Assembly: GCF_001612985.1 (NCBI RefSeq) | Contig: NZ_BDBM01000032.1 | Span: forward strand, 39,161 to 103,160 | Length of the DNA: 64,000 nucleotides | DNA from: Nocardia gamkensis NBRC 108242 | GTDB lineage: Bacteria > Actinomycetota > Actinomycetes > Mycobacteriales > Mycobacteriaceae | Direction: 5' to 3' | In this document: one piece after another, positions 54,206 to 63,830 of the stretch | How the letters are laid out: each line of letters begins with the position of its first letter | Numbering within the stretch: position 1 is the first letter of the stretch | The notes under the pieces: generated by a model | Told to the model about the DNA's origin: nothing | Database searches by the model: none | What the model saw: the letters and a program-made list of their open reading frames with translations, nothing else | Position numbers and translations under genes: made by a program

Positions 54206-55585
54206 CTATGCGGCCGTTCCGCGCGCGGAGTGACCGCGCGGCTTGGCGCGCGACCGACCTTGCGCCGCACTGCCGTTGCGACGGCCGCTGACCTGACGCG
54301 GTCCGCCGCTGCCCCGGCGCGGTCCGCCACTGCTACGGTACGGTCCGCTGCTACTGCGGCGGTCGTCTTCACGTGCCGCCCGCTCGCTGTAGGAGGGCGC
54401 GACGAATGGGGCAACCGCGCCGACGAGTTCGGCCACCACGGGCGAATCCGCGGTGACCCGTTGCGGGGTCACAGTGATCTTCGCCTTGCGCATGAGGTCG
54501 GCCAGGTCGCGTCGTTCGCCGGGCAGCACCAGGGTGATCACTTCACCGGCGTTGCCGGCCCGCGCGGTACGGCCCGAGCGGTGCAGGTACGCCTTGTGTT
54601 CGGCGGGCGGATCGACGTGCACGACCAGCTCGACACCGTCGACGTGCACGCCGCGCGCGGCCACATCGGTCGCCACCAGCACCAGGGCCTCACCGGCGGC
54701 GAAGACCGCGAGGTTGCGGTCGCGGGCGCCCTGCGAGAGGTTGCCGTGCAGATCGACGGCCGGAATCCCGGCGAGGGTCAGCTGCTTGGCCAGTTTGCGA
54801 GCCTGATGTTTGGTGCGCATGAAGAGGATCCGCCGCCCCGAGCCCGAGGCGAGCCGGTGTATGACCTCGCGCTTGGCTTCGACGCTCGCGGTTTCGAAAA
54901 CGTGATGGGTCATGGCGGCGACCGGGGAGTTCGCCTCATCGACGGAATGCAGCTCGGCATCCGGCAGGAACCGGCTGACCAGCTTGTTGACGCCGTTATC
55001 CAGGGTGGCCGAGAACAGCAGGCGCTGACCGTCATTCGGGGTGGCCGCGAGAATGCGGGTCACGCCTGGCAGGAACCCGAGGTCGGCCATGTGGTCGGCC
55101 TCGTCGACCACGGTGACCTCGACGGCATCCAGGGAGATCAGACGTTGGTTCATCAGATCCTCGAGCCGGCCGGGGCAGGCGACGACAATGTCGACACCGG
55201 CGCGCAGCGCCCGGACCTGCCGGTTCTGCGGGACCCCACCGAAAATCGTGGTGACCGTCATGCGATAGGCCGCGGCGAGGGGTTCCAGCGCGGCCGTGAT
55301 CTGGGTGGCCAATTCCCGAGTCGGCGCGAGCACCAGGCCGGTCGGGCGGCTCGGTGCGCGCCTACCGGCGAGACCGCCGCCGAGACGGTTGACCATCGGG
55401 ATGGCGAAGGCGAGCGTCTTGCCGCTGCCGGTCCGGCCACGGCCCAGCACGTCGCGTCCGGCCAGCGAATGGGGCAGGGTCTCGGTCTGGATCGGAAAAG
55501 GTTCGGTGATCCCGGCGCGGGTCAACGCCTTCACCAGCGGTGCGCTCACGCCGAGCGCGGCGAAAGAGATGTCAGCAGAACTCAT
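54206..55585 (-). CDS. DEAD-box RNA helicase
   Basis: A 459-residue helicase of the RhlE/DeaD type. Motifs in order: Q-motif (GITEPFPIQTETLP), GRTGSGKT, PTRELA, TPGR-like CPGR, VDEADH (DEAD), SAT, and HRSGRTARAG. The C-terminal tail of about 70 residues is Arg/Gly/Ser-rich (YRSSGGPRRGSGGPR) and disordered, suited to RNA binding. It acts in ribosome assembly or RNA decay, often in the cold. It looks like a core gene and is monocistronic. Confidence 0.95.
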   Translation of the reverse strand: MSSADISFAALGVSAPLVKALTRAGITEPFPIQTETLPHSLAGRDVLGRGRTGSGKTLAFAIPMVNRLGGGLAGRRAPSRPTGLVLAPTRELATQITAALEPLAAAYRMTVTTIFGGVPQNRQVRALRAGVDIVVACPGRLEDLMNQRLISLDAVEVTVVDEADHMADLGFLPGVTRILAATPNDGQRLLFSATLDNGVNKLVSRFLPDAELHSVDEANSPVAAMTHHVFETASVEAKREVIHRLASGSGRRILFMRTKHQARKLAKQLTLAGIPAVDLHGNLSQGARDRNLAVFAAGEALVLVATDVAARGVHVDGVELVVHVDPPAEHKAYLHRSGRTARAGNAGEVITLVLPGERRDLADLMRKAKITVTPQRVTADSPVVAELVGAVAPFVAPSYSERAAREDDRRSSSGPYRSSGGPRRGSGGPRQVSGRRNGSAAQGRSRAKPRGHSARGTAA

Positions 55586-56008
55586 GGATGTTGCGGTGCC
55601 TTTCGGACATCAGGTGGTGCCCGAGCCGTCTGTGGACCTTCCGGTCCGCGCCGGGGGCACGAAATGGCGAGATTGCCGATGGGCAAAATCGATCGCCGTA
55701 AGAAGAGCGGATGCGGCAAGCGCTACTTGCGAAGCGAATGCGATCTACGACGCTTGGCGTGACAGGTCACGCACTTGATCAACAATAGCCTGTGATGGGC
55801 AGTTCGTACTCATCGGGTGAGGTTTCTCGCTTCTTGCCACGGTTGAGCCGCCAGACTCGTGGTCGAGATCTCCACCCGCGATCAGCATGCCGAGGCCCCG
55901 CAATGACGCGCTCACCGTGGCCGGGTGCGAGCAGATCTTCCTCCACAAGGCTTCCGGCAGAACTCGGAGTGCACTGCTGATACCGAGGGGTGCTGACCGC
56001 CGCTCGAG
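55586..56008. other. Intergenic, no gene seen
   Basis: This 423-base stretch between the helicase and the TetR gene has no convincing reading frame on either strand. Its first part should hold the helicase promoter and leader. Short minus-strand frames around 55790-55990 have no recognisable similarity. Confidence 0.45.
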
Positions 56009-56614
56009 TCAACGGCGCGCCGGTTCGATGTCGAGCGCGCGTTGAAGCTGGCTTGCCCACCAGCGCAGCTGAGCGGTCGAGTCTCGTGCTGCGGCGCCGG
56101 TGATGCCGGCGCTGCGCCGGAAGTCGCTGCCGTAAAGGGGCTCGGTTGCCATCGCCTGGTGAAGGGCCGCGACCGCGAGTCGTGTCTCGTCGATAGGACT
56201 TCCGGGGGGCCGACTCCGATGCAGAGCGTCGACGACCGGGTCGAGCATGCCGGCGCCACGGTCGCGCCATCCCGCCGCGTGCAGCGCCACCGCGAGTTCG
56301 CCATAGCCACCCCGGTACACGGTCTCGAGGGACTCGATGAGGTCGAAAAGATCGGTGCCGTGCTCCAGCCATGCGGCGACGACGTCTTGGAGCGCGGCTC
56401 GAAGCCGGCGTCCACCGTGACGAAGGAGTTCGGCGAGCAGCTTCTCGCGATTGCCGAAGTGATGCGTGACGCCGGCGTCTGTCATGCCGACCAGCGCTGC
56501 CACCGCGCGCACCTGTACAGCGGCGACGCCTCCCTCGGCCAGCAGCGAAGCCGCGGCGTCGAGGATCAGCCGACGGGCTTCGTCCGGTGGTCTGCGCGTT
56601 CTCGGGTTGGTCAC
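56009..56614 (-). CDS. TetR family regulator
   Basis: A 201-residue TetR repressor. The HTH spans about 12-60 (EARRLILDAAASLLAEGGVA, then RAVAALVGMTDAGVTHHFGN), followed by a helical ligand domain. The start is GTG. It is divergent from the hydrolase-DUF6817 gene, with ACCTTG-N6-CAAGGT 12 bases upstream of its own start, so autorepression and repression of the hydrolase are likely. Confidence 0.92.
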   Translation of the reverse strand: MTNPRTRRPPDEARRLILDAAASLLAEGGVAAVQVRAVAALVGMTDAGVTHHFGNREKLLAELLRHGGRRLRAALQDVVAAWLEHGTDLFDLIESLETVYRGGYGELAVALHAAGWRDRGAGMLDPVVDALHRSRPPGSPIDETRLAVAALHQAMATEPLYGSDFRRSAGITGAAARDSTAQLRWWASQLQRALDIEPARR

Positions 56615-56625
56615 CGTCGAATCTT

Positions 56626-56643
56626 ACCTTGACTTACCAAGGT
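56626..56643. promoter_or_regulatory. TetR-type palindrome
   Basis: ACCTTG-ACTTAC-CAAGGT is an 18-bp palindrome with 6-base arms in the TetR-hydrolase divergent gap. A further CAAGGT half-site lies at 56672-56677. Confidence 0.6.
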
Positions 56644-56750
56644 TTCTCTGCGTACCGTTACCTAGACGGCTCAAGGTAGATCGGGAGGGGCATGTCGATG
56701 TTCGAAATCAGAGAGCTGAGAGGGAAATTCGGCACGGAGGTGGATCAGCG

Positions 56751-57980
56751 ATGGCAGAGATGAGCCTCACGTTGCACGACGTCACCCTTCGAGCCACGGT
56801 GACCGGCACGGGGCCCACGGTCCTGTTGCTTCACGCGGGGGAAGAGCGGCGCGAGGTCTGGGCACCGGTCACGGAGGGGATGACCGAGTGCGGACTGCGG
56901 ACGGTGGCCTTCGATCTGCGCGGGCACGGCGAGAGTTCCGGACGGGCGACCACATTGCGGGCGATCGCCGACGACGTGATCGAGATGGTGGCTCGCGAAC
57001 CGGCGCCGATCGTCGTGGTGGGCGCCTCCCTCGGCGGGTTTGCCGCCGTCACCGCCCTCGCGGAGCGGTCCGTCGCGCAGCGCGTCGCCGGCCTCGTGCT
57101 CGTGGACGTCGTTCCTGACCTCGATGCGGATCGGGCCCGCCGCTGGCTCGACGACCACGGGCTCCTCGCACGCAACAGCCAGCTCGCCGATGACATTCTC
57201 GCGTCCCGCTCCGAGCTCCACGCGATCGTGGCGGCATCGGACCTGCCCATCCTGCTCGTGCGGGGAGGACCACGGTCTCCGCTCGGCGACGCCGACGTGG
57301 ACCGGCTACGCACGGCCAACCGGCGCGTCACCGTTACCCGCGTACCGGACGCCGGGCATCTCGTCGCTCGCGACGCCCCCGGGGAACTCGCCCGCATCGT
57401 TTCGGCGCACGCCACCAAGTGGCTCGGTACCGACGACGTCGTTCGTCGCGCGTTCGAGCTGCAGCGCACGCTCGGCGCCGAACGGATCGGTCACCCAGGA
57501 GGGACCCTGTTCGAGCACCTTCGCCGGGTGCACGCGCTCACCGTCGAATGGAACGCCGCGCCACGAACCCGGCTGGCGTCGATCTGTCACGCGTCATACG
57601 GCACCGACGGGTTCCGGCACGCCCTGCTGCCGACCATGGATGACCAACAGCTGCGCCACGTCATCGGCCCTGACGCGGCGGCGCTGGTGTACCTCTACGG
57701 CGCATGCGATCGCAGGCGCACCTACCGCGAACTCGGCCGACGGCCCTTGCCCGTGATCGATAGATTCACCGGTGGATCGAAGACGATCGAAGGAACCGAA
57801 CTCCGCGATTTCGCCGTCCTGACCATAGTCAACGAACTCGACATCGCCCGCCACGCCCAGCCGCCTCCGTCGATTCGCAGCGATATCCGTGATCTCCTCA
57901 CCGCGCTGGCCACTTACGCGCCGGACGAGGCGGCGGTAGCGCTCGCCGACGATGCGCTCGCTCGAGCGGATGCCGAGTGA
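56751..57980 (+). CDS. Alpha/beta hydrolase fused to a DUF6817 domain
   Basis: A 409-residue two-domain protein. Residues 1-225 form an alpha/beta hydrolase: oxyanion region LLLHAGEERREVW, nucleophile elbow GASLGG (Ser93) and His in PDAGHLVARD. Residues about 230-400 match DUF6817, an HD-like helical family (GHPGGTLFEHLRRVHALTVE, then CHASYGTDGF). DUF6817 proteins usually stand alone, so the fusion is unusual. The ATG lies 9 bases after GGAGG. The divergent TetR likely controls it. Confidence 0.85.
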   Translation: MAEMSLTLHDVTLRATVTGTGPTVLLLHAGEERREVWAPVTEGMTECGLRTVAFDLRGHGESSGRATTLRAIADDVIEMVAREPAPIVVVGASLGGFAAVTALAERSVAQRVAGLVLVDVVPDLDADRARRWLDDHGLLARNSQLADDILASRSELHAIVAASDLPILLVRGGPRSPLGDADVDRLRTANRRVTVTRVPDAGHLVARDAPGELARIVSAHATKWLGTDDVVRRAFELQRTLGAERIGHPGGTLFEHLRRVHALTVEWNAAPRTRLASICHASYGTDGFRHALLPTMDDQQLRHVIGPDAAALVYLYGACDRRRTYRELGRRPLPVIDRFTGGSKTIEGTELRDFAVLTIVNELDIARHAQPPPSIRSDIRDLLTALATYAPDEAAVALADDALARADAE

Positions 57981-58071
57981 ACCCGACCGGCTACTCGTGT
58001 CCGCAGTGACGGAGGCCGGAAAGAGATGTTGCTGTCCCGCACGTCCGGCGAACACACGCCGAAGGTGCCGG

Positions 58072-59376
58072 TCAGCCGATGGACTGGTGGCTGTGGACGC
58101 GCGGACCGGTGTGCGCGGGAAGGTGCTCGTAACCGTGCAGGGTGAACAACGGCCGTCGGGTGGGCGGATCGGTCGATCGCAGGTTCGGAAACGCCTCGAA
58201 CAGTGCGCGCAGAGCGTGCGCCGCTTCCATACGAGCCAGAGCCGCGCCCAGGCACACATGGGTACCGGTGCTGAAGGACAGATGATTCTTGGCGTTGTCC
58301 CGGGTGATGTCGAAACGAGCAGGGTCGGTGAACACGGCGGGGTCGCGGTTCGCGCCGGCCAGCGACAGCACCACGGTCGACCCCGCGCGCAACCGGGTAC
58401 CGCCGATCTCCAGCGCTGTCCGGGTGGTGCGAGCGGTGGTTTGCACCGGCGGATCGATGCGCAGGATCTCCTCCACCGCGTTGGGCCACAGTTGCGGCTC
58501 GGCGCGTAACCGGTCCACCTGATCGGGGTGGCGCAGCAGCCAGATGATGCCCTTGCCGATCAGGTTGACCGTGGTCTCGAAGCCCGCGGCCATCAGCAGG
58601 GTCGCCGACGCGCACAGTTCGTAGGTGGACAGATCGCCCGCGGCGACCAGGCTGCTGAGGATGTCGTCGCCGGGTTCGGCGCGGAGGCGCTCCACGTGCT
58701 CGAGGAGATACCGGTACACCCGCTCCGAGGATTCCATCGCCCGCTGGTGCGTTCGCCAGGAGATCCCGAGGTCGAGCAACGGACTGATGTCATCGCCCCA
58801 GCGCAGGAACATCTCGCGATCGGAGTCCGGGAAGCCGAGCATTTCGGAGATGATGGCGATGGGCACCTGTGCCGCGTACCGCGCCACCAGATCGGTGGGG
58901 CCGTCGTCGGGCAGCGCCGCGAGCAGTTCCTCGGTGACCGACTCGATCCTGTCGCGCAGCCGGGCGACGGCACGCGGGGTGAAGGCCGCGGTGACCGGTT
59001 TGCGCATCCGGGCGTGCTCGGCCCGGTCGAGCACCAGCATCGACGGCGGATCCACCGGATTCGGCGGGAGGGGCCGACGCTCCAGCGCGCGCAGCACGGG
59101 CTGCGGTATACCGAACACGGTCGGTATACCGACACTGAAACGGTTGTCGCGCAGAATCTCCCGGACCATATCGTGATCGAAGGTGATCCACACCGGAAGG
59201 GCGCGGTGCAATCCACCCTCTCCGCGCATTTCCTCGATCAGAACGTACGGATTCTCGATCCCCTCCGCGGTACCGATCAACCGAGCGAACAGATCATCAC
59301 GACGGAGCAGTAACGTTGTGAACAGGCGGATCAGCCCGTGATTGTTGACCCACCGATACGCGTAATGCGGATTCAT
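58072..59376 (-). CDS. Cytochrome P450
   Basis: A 434-residue P450 with canonical motifs: I-helix MAAGFETT, ExxR in EEILRIDP, and haem loop FSTGTHVCLG with Cys375. The ATG has GGAGGG 4 bases upstream. It converges with the hydrolase gene 91 bases away. No redox partner or biosynthetic neighbour is close, and the SDR 228 bases upstream on the same strand is the only candidate partner. Confidence 0.93.
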   Translation of the reverse strand: MNPHYAYRWVNNHGLIRLFTTLLLRRDDLFARLIGTAEGIENPYVLIEEMRGEGGLHRALPVWITFDHDMVREILRDNRFSVGIPTVFGIPQPVLRALERRPLPPNPVDPPSMLVLDRAEHARMRKPVTAAFTPRAVARLRDRIESVTEELLAALPDDGPTDLVARYAAQVPIAIISEMLGFPDSDREMFLRWGDDISPLLDLGISWRTHQRAMESSERVYRYLLEHVERLRAEPGDDILSSLVAAGDLSTYELCASATLLMAAGFETTVNLIGKGIIWLLRHPDQVDRLRAEPQLWPNAVEEILRIDPPVQTTARTTRTALEIGGTRLRAGSTVVLSLAGANRDPAVFTDPARFDITRDNAKNHLSFSTGTHVCLGAALARMEAAHALRALFEAFPNLRSTDPPTRRPLFTLHGYEHLPAHTGPRVHSHQSIG

Positions 59377-59604
59377 CGAGCCCTCCGTCGTCGAACCGTC
59401 GCATCCCTTGGGCGTAACGAATATCACAGGTCTCGCGGCATCCGATGGAGTGACATCTCGAGAAATGCCGTGGTAGGCGACGTGGGTCGCCGACCACGGC
59501 GGGCCGCGCTGTTTGTCCTCGATCAACGGGTTGTCACCATGAAGGGCATCGGCCTGGGGGGCGACGCTGCCCACGTGGGACGGCGCGCATGCCGTTTGTC
59601 CGTA

Positions 59605-60294
59605 TCAGGCGGTGATGAGGCGTTCGGCGGGATTGCGGGTGGCGTGCATGTCCCAATGGAGTCGAGCGATGTCGTCCGGTTCGATTGGTGACGCGTCCTC
59701 GGGAGTGCCCGGCGTGCCCTCGATCCACGCGCCGAGGGCGACATAGCCGACGTAAATTCCTTTGTCGGCCAAGGCGTTGTTCAATTTGAGTGCCCAGTTG
59801 TGCAGGGCGGCGCCCGCCGCGCCCGCGGCGCCGGCCGACGGCGTCGGCGAGACCGCGCTGGCGCCCGTGGTGAACAGCAAGGTGCCGGCGCCGGTCGCGA
59901 TCATCGCGGGTAGGACCGCGCGGGTCGCGGTGATCGCGCCGTAGCAGGTGCCTTCGATCTGCGGCCGCAGGTTCTCCACGGTCACGTCCAGCACTCCGGT
60001 CATCCAGCTGTCGCCATCGTCGGCCCGCACGTAGGGCGCGGAGTACTGCAACACGTCGATTCCGCCGAACCGCGCCCCAGCACTGTCCAGGGCGGCGGCC
60101 AACGCGGACCGATCTGTGACATCGGCGGGAAATCCGGCCGCTTCGACACCCTCGTCGGTCAGTCTGTCGGTGAGGGCACCGAGTCGCTCCTCCGAACGGG
60201 CGATCAAGGCGACATCGAAGCCGTGGCCGCCGAAAACCTTGCCGAGCGACAGACCAAGGCGCGTTCCGGCCGCGACAAGAGCGATGGTGGGCAT
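59605..60294 (-). CDS. SDR-fold protein lacking the catalytic YxxxK
   Basis: A 229-residue Rossmann protein of SDR type: IALVAAGTRLGLSLGKVFG replaces the usual TGxxxGIG, and ARSEERL follows strand 2. At the active site the Ser is present (TTGASAVS) but the YxxxK region reads GAAGAALHNWALKL, with no Tyr, so normal SDR chemistry is unlikely. It may be a non-catalytic or altered enzyme. GGGAGGT precedes the ATG. A LysR gene is divergent 117 bases away and probably controls it. Confidence 0.85.
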   Translation of the reverse strand: MPTIALVAAGTRLGLSLGKVFGGHGFDVALIARSEERLGALTDRLTDEGVEAAGFPADVTDRSALAAALDSAGARFGGIDVLQYSAPYVRADDGDSWMTGVLDVTVENLRPQIEGTCYGAITATRAVLPAMIATGAGTLLFTTGASAVSPTPSAGAAGAAGAALHNWALKLNNALADKGIYVGYVALGAWIEGTPGTPEDASPIEPDDIARLHWDMHATRNPAERLITA

Positions 60295-60411
60295 GGTGAT
60301 ACCTCCCTGTATTCGTTTTCGTTCCGATCCCCAGCGGGGACGAGTCCATCCGATCACCGCCAGGTAGGGCGAGTCCAAGACCGACCGCGCCGCGATCGAT
60401 AACATGAGGGA

Positions 60412-61344
60412 ATGGATCGGTTGGAGACGCGGGAACTGGCGTACTTCCTGGCAGCGGCCGACGAGTTGCACTTCGGGCGTGCCGCCGGCCGGCTGGGTAT
60501 CGCGCAACCCGCGCTGTCGAAGACGATCCAGCGACTGGAACGCCGCCTGGGCGTGAGCCTGTTCGAACGGACCAGCCGCGTGGTCGAGTTGACCGCGGCC
60601 GGTCGGGTGCTCGCACGCGAGGCACGCACGGTGTTGGACGCGGTATCGGCCGCCACCGCACGGACGCAGCGAGCCGGCACCCGAGATCCGCGTCTGATCC
60701 TGGCCGTGAAGCCCGGCGGCGACGCGGGGCTTCTCCCGGCCATCCTCGCCGCCTACGAACGCGAACCGGACGTGCCGCCGGTCGAAGTGGTCTTCAGCGG
60801 CGACCGCACCGGCATGCTGCTCGCGGGGAAAGCCGATGCGGCGCTTTTGTACACGCCACCCGACGACGTGCGCGGACTGGACACCGAAACGCTGCTGAGC
60901 GATCCACCGGTCGCCGTGCTGCCTATATCCCACCCACTCGCACACCGGGCCGACCTCTGCATGGCCGACCTCGCGGGCGAAAACCTGCACAAGTACCCCA
61001 CGGACGTCAACGCCATACGCAGCATCAGCGAATTGATGCACCTGATCGCCCTGCGGCGCACCGTCGCCGTGCTGCCCGAGTCGCTGACCACGCCGCTGCG
61101 CGAGGACCTGACCACCGTGGCGATGACGGATGTCCCGCCGAGCGTTCTCCTGCTCGCCTGGCCCGCACACAGCACGTCCCAGTCGGTAGCGGCCCTCACC
61201 CGCGCAGCCGCGAACGCCGCGGCTGCGCGACGCACATCGGAAGCGTGCGGGCACGCAACGGCAGCCATCGACACGATCGGCCCACCCGAAATCCTCGGTC
61301 GGCTTCCCTCTTCGGGTGCTTCGGGGTCACGCAACGGCCGATGA
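60412..61344 (+). CDS. LysR family regulator with disrupted C-terminal tail
   Basis: A 310-residue LysR protein. The HTH is at 5-65 (RELAYFLAAADELHFGRAAG, then IAQPALSKTIQRLERRLG) and a periplasmic-binding-like effector domain follows. The last 12 or so codons are the antisense strand of a Tn3 transposase remnant (61308-61442), so the normal C-terminus was replaced. The effector domain itself appears complete. It faces an SDR gene. Confidence 0.88.
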   Translation: MDRLETRELAYFLAAADELHFGRAAGRLGIAQPALSKTIQRLERRLGVSLFERTSRVVELTAAGRVLAREARTVLDAVSAATARTQRAGTRDPRLILAVKPGGDAGLLPAILAAYEREPDVPPVEVVFSGDRTGMLLAGKADAALLYTPPDDVRGLDTETLLSDPPVAVLPISHPLAHRADLCMADLAGENLHKYPTDVNAIRSISELMHLIALRRTVAVLPESLTTPLREDLTTVAMTDVPPSVLLLAWPAHSTSQSVAALTRAAANAAAARRTSEACGHATAAIDTIGPPEILGRLPSSGASGSRNGR

Positions 61345-61442
61345 GTTCCGCCGAGGTCGGGCAGGTGGAAGCTGTAATGCCCGTCGATGCCGATGTGGGC
61401 GCGGACGAACGGCGACAGCGCGCGGTGCGTCAGCGGCGTCAC
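61308..61442 (-). mobile_element. Tn3-family transposase, C-terminal remnant
   Basis: On the minus strand a short frame reads HRALSPFVRAHIGIDGHYSF and then HLPDLGGTHRPLRDPEAPEE, which matches the conserved end of Tn3-family transposases (LSPF..HIN..GHYSF..P.L....RPLRDP). Only about 40 residues remain and they overlap the LysR 3' end on the other strand. No terminal inverted repeats were seen. Confidence 0.6.
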
Positions 61443-61552
61443 GGCTCCCCGATGGATTATCGTCAGGCTCCCTGAGGGACACGCAATCCGCCTCGAGCGT
61501 CGGTCTGCCCAGGCGTTCAGTACTGACCTGAAGTACGTATCAGGGAGGAATT

Positions 61553-62122
61553 GTGGACATTACCGAGCTGATTCTCGATGACCACCATGAGCAGCGGCGG
61601 CTGTTCGCGATCCTGGAGCAGATCGACCCCGCGGAGACCGACGCGCTCTCCGCGGTCTGGAGCAGGCTGGCGGCCTTCCTCGAACTGCACGCGCAGGCGG
61701 AGGAGGAGATCTTCTACCCCGCACTGCTCCAGGCGGGCATCGCGGCCCGGCGCGCGGGCGGGGTGGAAGACGAGACACTCGACGCTATCGGCGACCACAA
61801 CGAGATCAGGGACGCGATCGCCGAAGTGGCGCGTCATCAGGCCGGCACCGCGGACTGGTACGCGGCCGTCGCGGCAGCGAACTCGGCCAACAGCGATCAC
61901 ATGGCCGAGGAAGAACGCGAGGGACTCACCGACTTCCGCAGGCTGGCCGGATTGTCGAGCCGCCATCGGTTGGCCGTCGCCTTCGCCGCTTACGAGGCGC
62001 GGAACTACGCAGGCGTCGAGCCCGTCGACAAAGATCCCGTCAGCTATGTCCGGGCGGCGGAGAGGAAGCTGCCGACAGCTGCGAGCGGGTCGCTGAATGT
62101 CGGCACTCTGAAGCGGAACTGA
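61553..62122 (+). CDS. Hemerythrin-like (HHE) protein
   Basis: A 189-residue HHE cation-binding protein. Helix motifs with iron ligands are DDHHEQRR, LHAQAEEEIFYP, DHNEIRD and DHMAEEEREG, as expected for a di-iron four-helix bundle. Family members bind oxygen or NO, or sense oxidants. The GTG start follows AGGGAGG. A GC-rich hairpin follows the gene. No redox partner is adjacent. Confidence 0.9.
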   Translation: MDITELILDDHHEQRRLFAILEQIDPAETDALSAVWSRLAAFLELHAQAEEEIFYPALLQAGIAARRAGGVEDETLDAIGDHNEIRDAIAEVARHQAGTADWYAAVAAANSANSDHMAEEEREGLTDFRRLAGLSSRHRLAVAFAAYEARNYAGVEPVDKDPVSYVRAAERKLPTAASGSLNVGTLKRN

Positions 62123-62133
62123 CCTCGGCAGAC

Positions 62134-62157
62134 CGGCCGCGGCAGTCGTGGCGGCCG
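62134..62157 (+). terminator. Hairpin after the hemerythrin-like gene
   Basis: CGGCCGC and GCGGCCG form a 7-bp stem with a 10-base loop 12 bases after the stop. There is no T-run. Confidence 0.35.
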
Positions 62158-62230
62158 CGCATCCAGCGCCGTACCCCAGCCGAAAGGGTGTGAATCCGCC
62201 GCAGAACGCGTACTCGAGCGGCGAGGATGT

Positions 62231-63082
62231 CTAGTTCTCGGTGCGGCGATAGGGCGGAACGACCCGTTGCCGATCGGCGGCGATCTGGCGCCGCCGGGCC
62301 GCCATCGCGTCCGCGGGGGAGGAGCCGGTGGACAGCGCGCGAAAGATGGCTGCCGCGTCCTCGATCGCGTCCCGCGCCCCGACTCCTTCAGCGGGTGTGA
62401 TGGCGTGATCGGCGTCGCCGCACAGGATCACCGGAAGCCGTGGAGCAGCGGCGGCCGCGAAGGGGACGTTGCGCGCATTGGAGACATGCACGGTCTCGGT
62501 CTCGGCCAACAGAAGATCTACCACGTCGGAGACGCCCGGGGCGACCGTTCGAATGAGTTCCGCCCACTCCGCTACCGGATGGAAGCCGATGTTCTCGACG
62601 GGAAGAGGCGGGCGGGTGACTCTGGCGAACCAAACGGAAAGTCCTTCGTCCCAGAAGTGGCCGAACGCGCCCGCCGGGCGGCCGTCCGCATCGATCCGGC
62701 CGTCGAAATGCAGCACCGTGCTCTTGGTGCGCAACGCTTGGGCACGCTCGGTACGGCCGTAGAACACGATCTGCCCGGCGTACTCGGGTGTTCGCTCGGT
62801 TCGATCCGGCGGCGGGCGAGGGAGTCGATGCATCCCCGCATCGACAGCGCAGCGTCTCGTCAGGGACTGCCAGGTCGAATGTGGCTCTGCCGCGACCGGG
62901 TTCAGGAACGCAGCGACTGCCGCGTGGGGGAGGTGGTCGCGCTCAGGCGCAACGGTGGCGGCGCGGGACGCCTCGGCGTACAGGGTGGCGGCCTGCTCGA
63001 GGGCGTCCGCCCGCATCAGTTGCGGGACGACGCCACGGTTCTCGAGCAGGCCGCCGTCACGGCGGGGTGGGCACGGCGGCAC
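62231..63082 (-). pseudogene. FAD-dependent monooxygenase, N-terminally truncated
   Basis: The C-terminal two thirds match class A flavin monooxygenases: PEYAGQIVFYGRTERAQAL, FWDEGLSVWFARV, and the GD site LCGDADHAITPAEGVGARDA. The N-terminal GxGxxG FAD-binding module is absent, and the first 75 residues are unrelated low-complexity-like sequence. It cannot bind FAD normally and is best read as a broken gene whose 5' part was deleted. Confidence 0.6.
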
Positions 63083-63174
63083 CTTCGCGGAGCCGGGCCG
63101 GGCTACATCCGGAGGGCGGCGTCATGCGGCACTGCGCTGTGAGCCCGGTGCTCATGCCGCCGCTGGTGGGGCTG

Positions 63175-63830
63175 CTACCGAGCAAATCGGGCGATGTCTT
63201 CCGCGACGCGCTCTGGTGCTTCGAAGGGGAACGCGTGACCGAGCCCGCGGTAGATCAGCAATTCCGAACCGTTGATGTAGCTGTGTAGCATGCTGGAGTT
63301 GGCGGCAGGTTCTTGCTCGTCGTTTTCAGCGCCCAAGATGAGGGTGGGCAGCCGAAGGGCGGGCAGGCTGCTGACGACGTTGGTGGTGGTGGTGGGCTTC
63401 GACCGCCAGTCAGCACATCCAACTCCGCGGCCGGGCGGCCCGACGCGATCGCCCGGCGCGCCCGACGGGGCGCCCGCAGCGCGGTGATGAAGCTGTGATT
63501 CGAGCACCAGATCAGCACGGACTCCAGCGCAGTCGAACCGCCGGTGAAGATCGTGTCGGCCACCGATGAGGATGCGACATGAACTGAAACAGCCCGCAAT
63601 TCGGGGATGTCGGCCGCAATGGCCCAGTGTGCGAACCCTATCGCGCTCATTCCATGCAACGCCAACCGTCCGTCGAACCACACCTGATCTCGAAGCCACT
63701 CGATTGTTGCCAACCCGTCGGCACGCTCGGTGCTCAGCGGCAACACATCCTCGGCCGAGCGGCCGTCCTGCACCACCACCTGAAATCCCGCGCACGCTCG
63801 GCTGCGGCCGGCGACCTATGGTCGTGCAGG
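63175..63830 (-). pseudogene. CocE/NonD-type hydrolase fragment joined to an alpha/beta hydrolase end
   Basis: From about 63830 down to 63400 one frame encodes a CocE/NonD hydrolase core (GFQVVVQDGR, ERADGLATIEWLRDQ, nucleophile region GMSAIGFAHWA). Nearer the end a different frame carries an ordinary alpha/beta hydrolase C-terminus (LPTLILGAENDE, then RGLGHAFPFEAPERVAEDI). The parts are out of frame and from different subfamilies, so this is a chimeric, dead gene. Confidence 0.55.

Noticed and set aside
55779..56008. Minus-strand frames after the TetR gene that might be a small gene
   Set aside because: No ribosome site, no conserved motif, and two frames compete equally.
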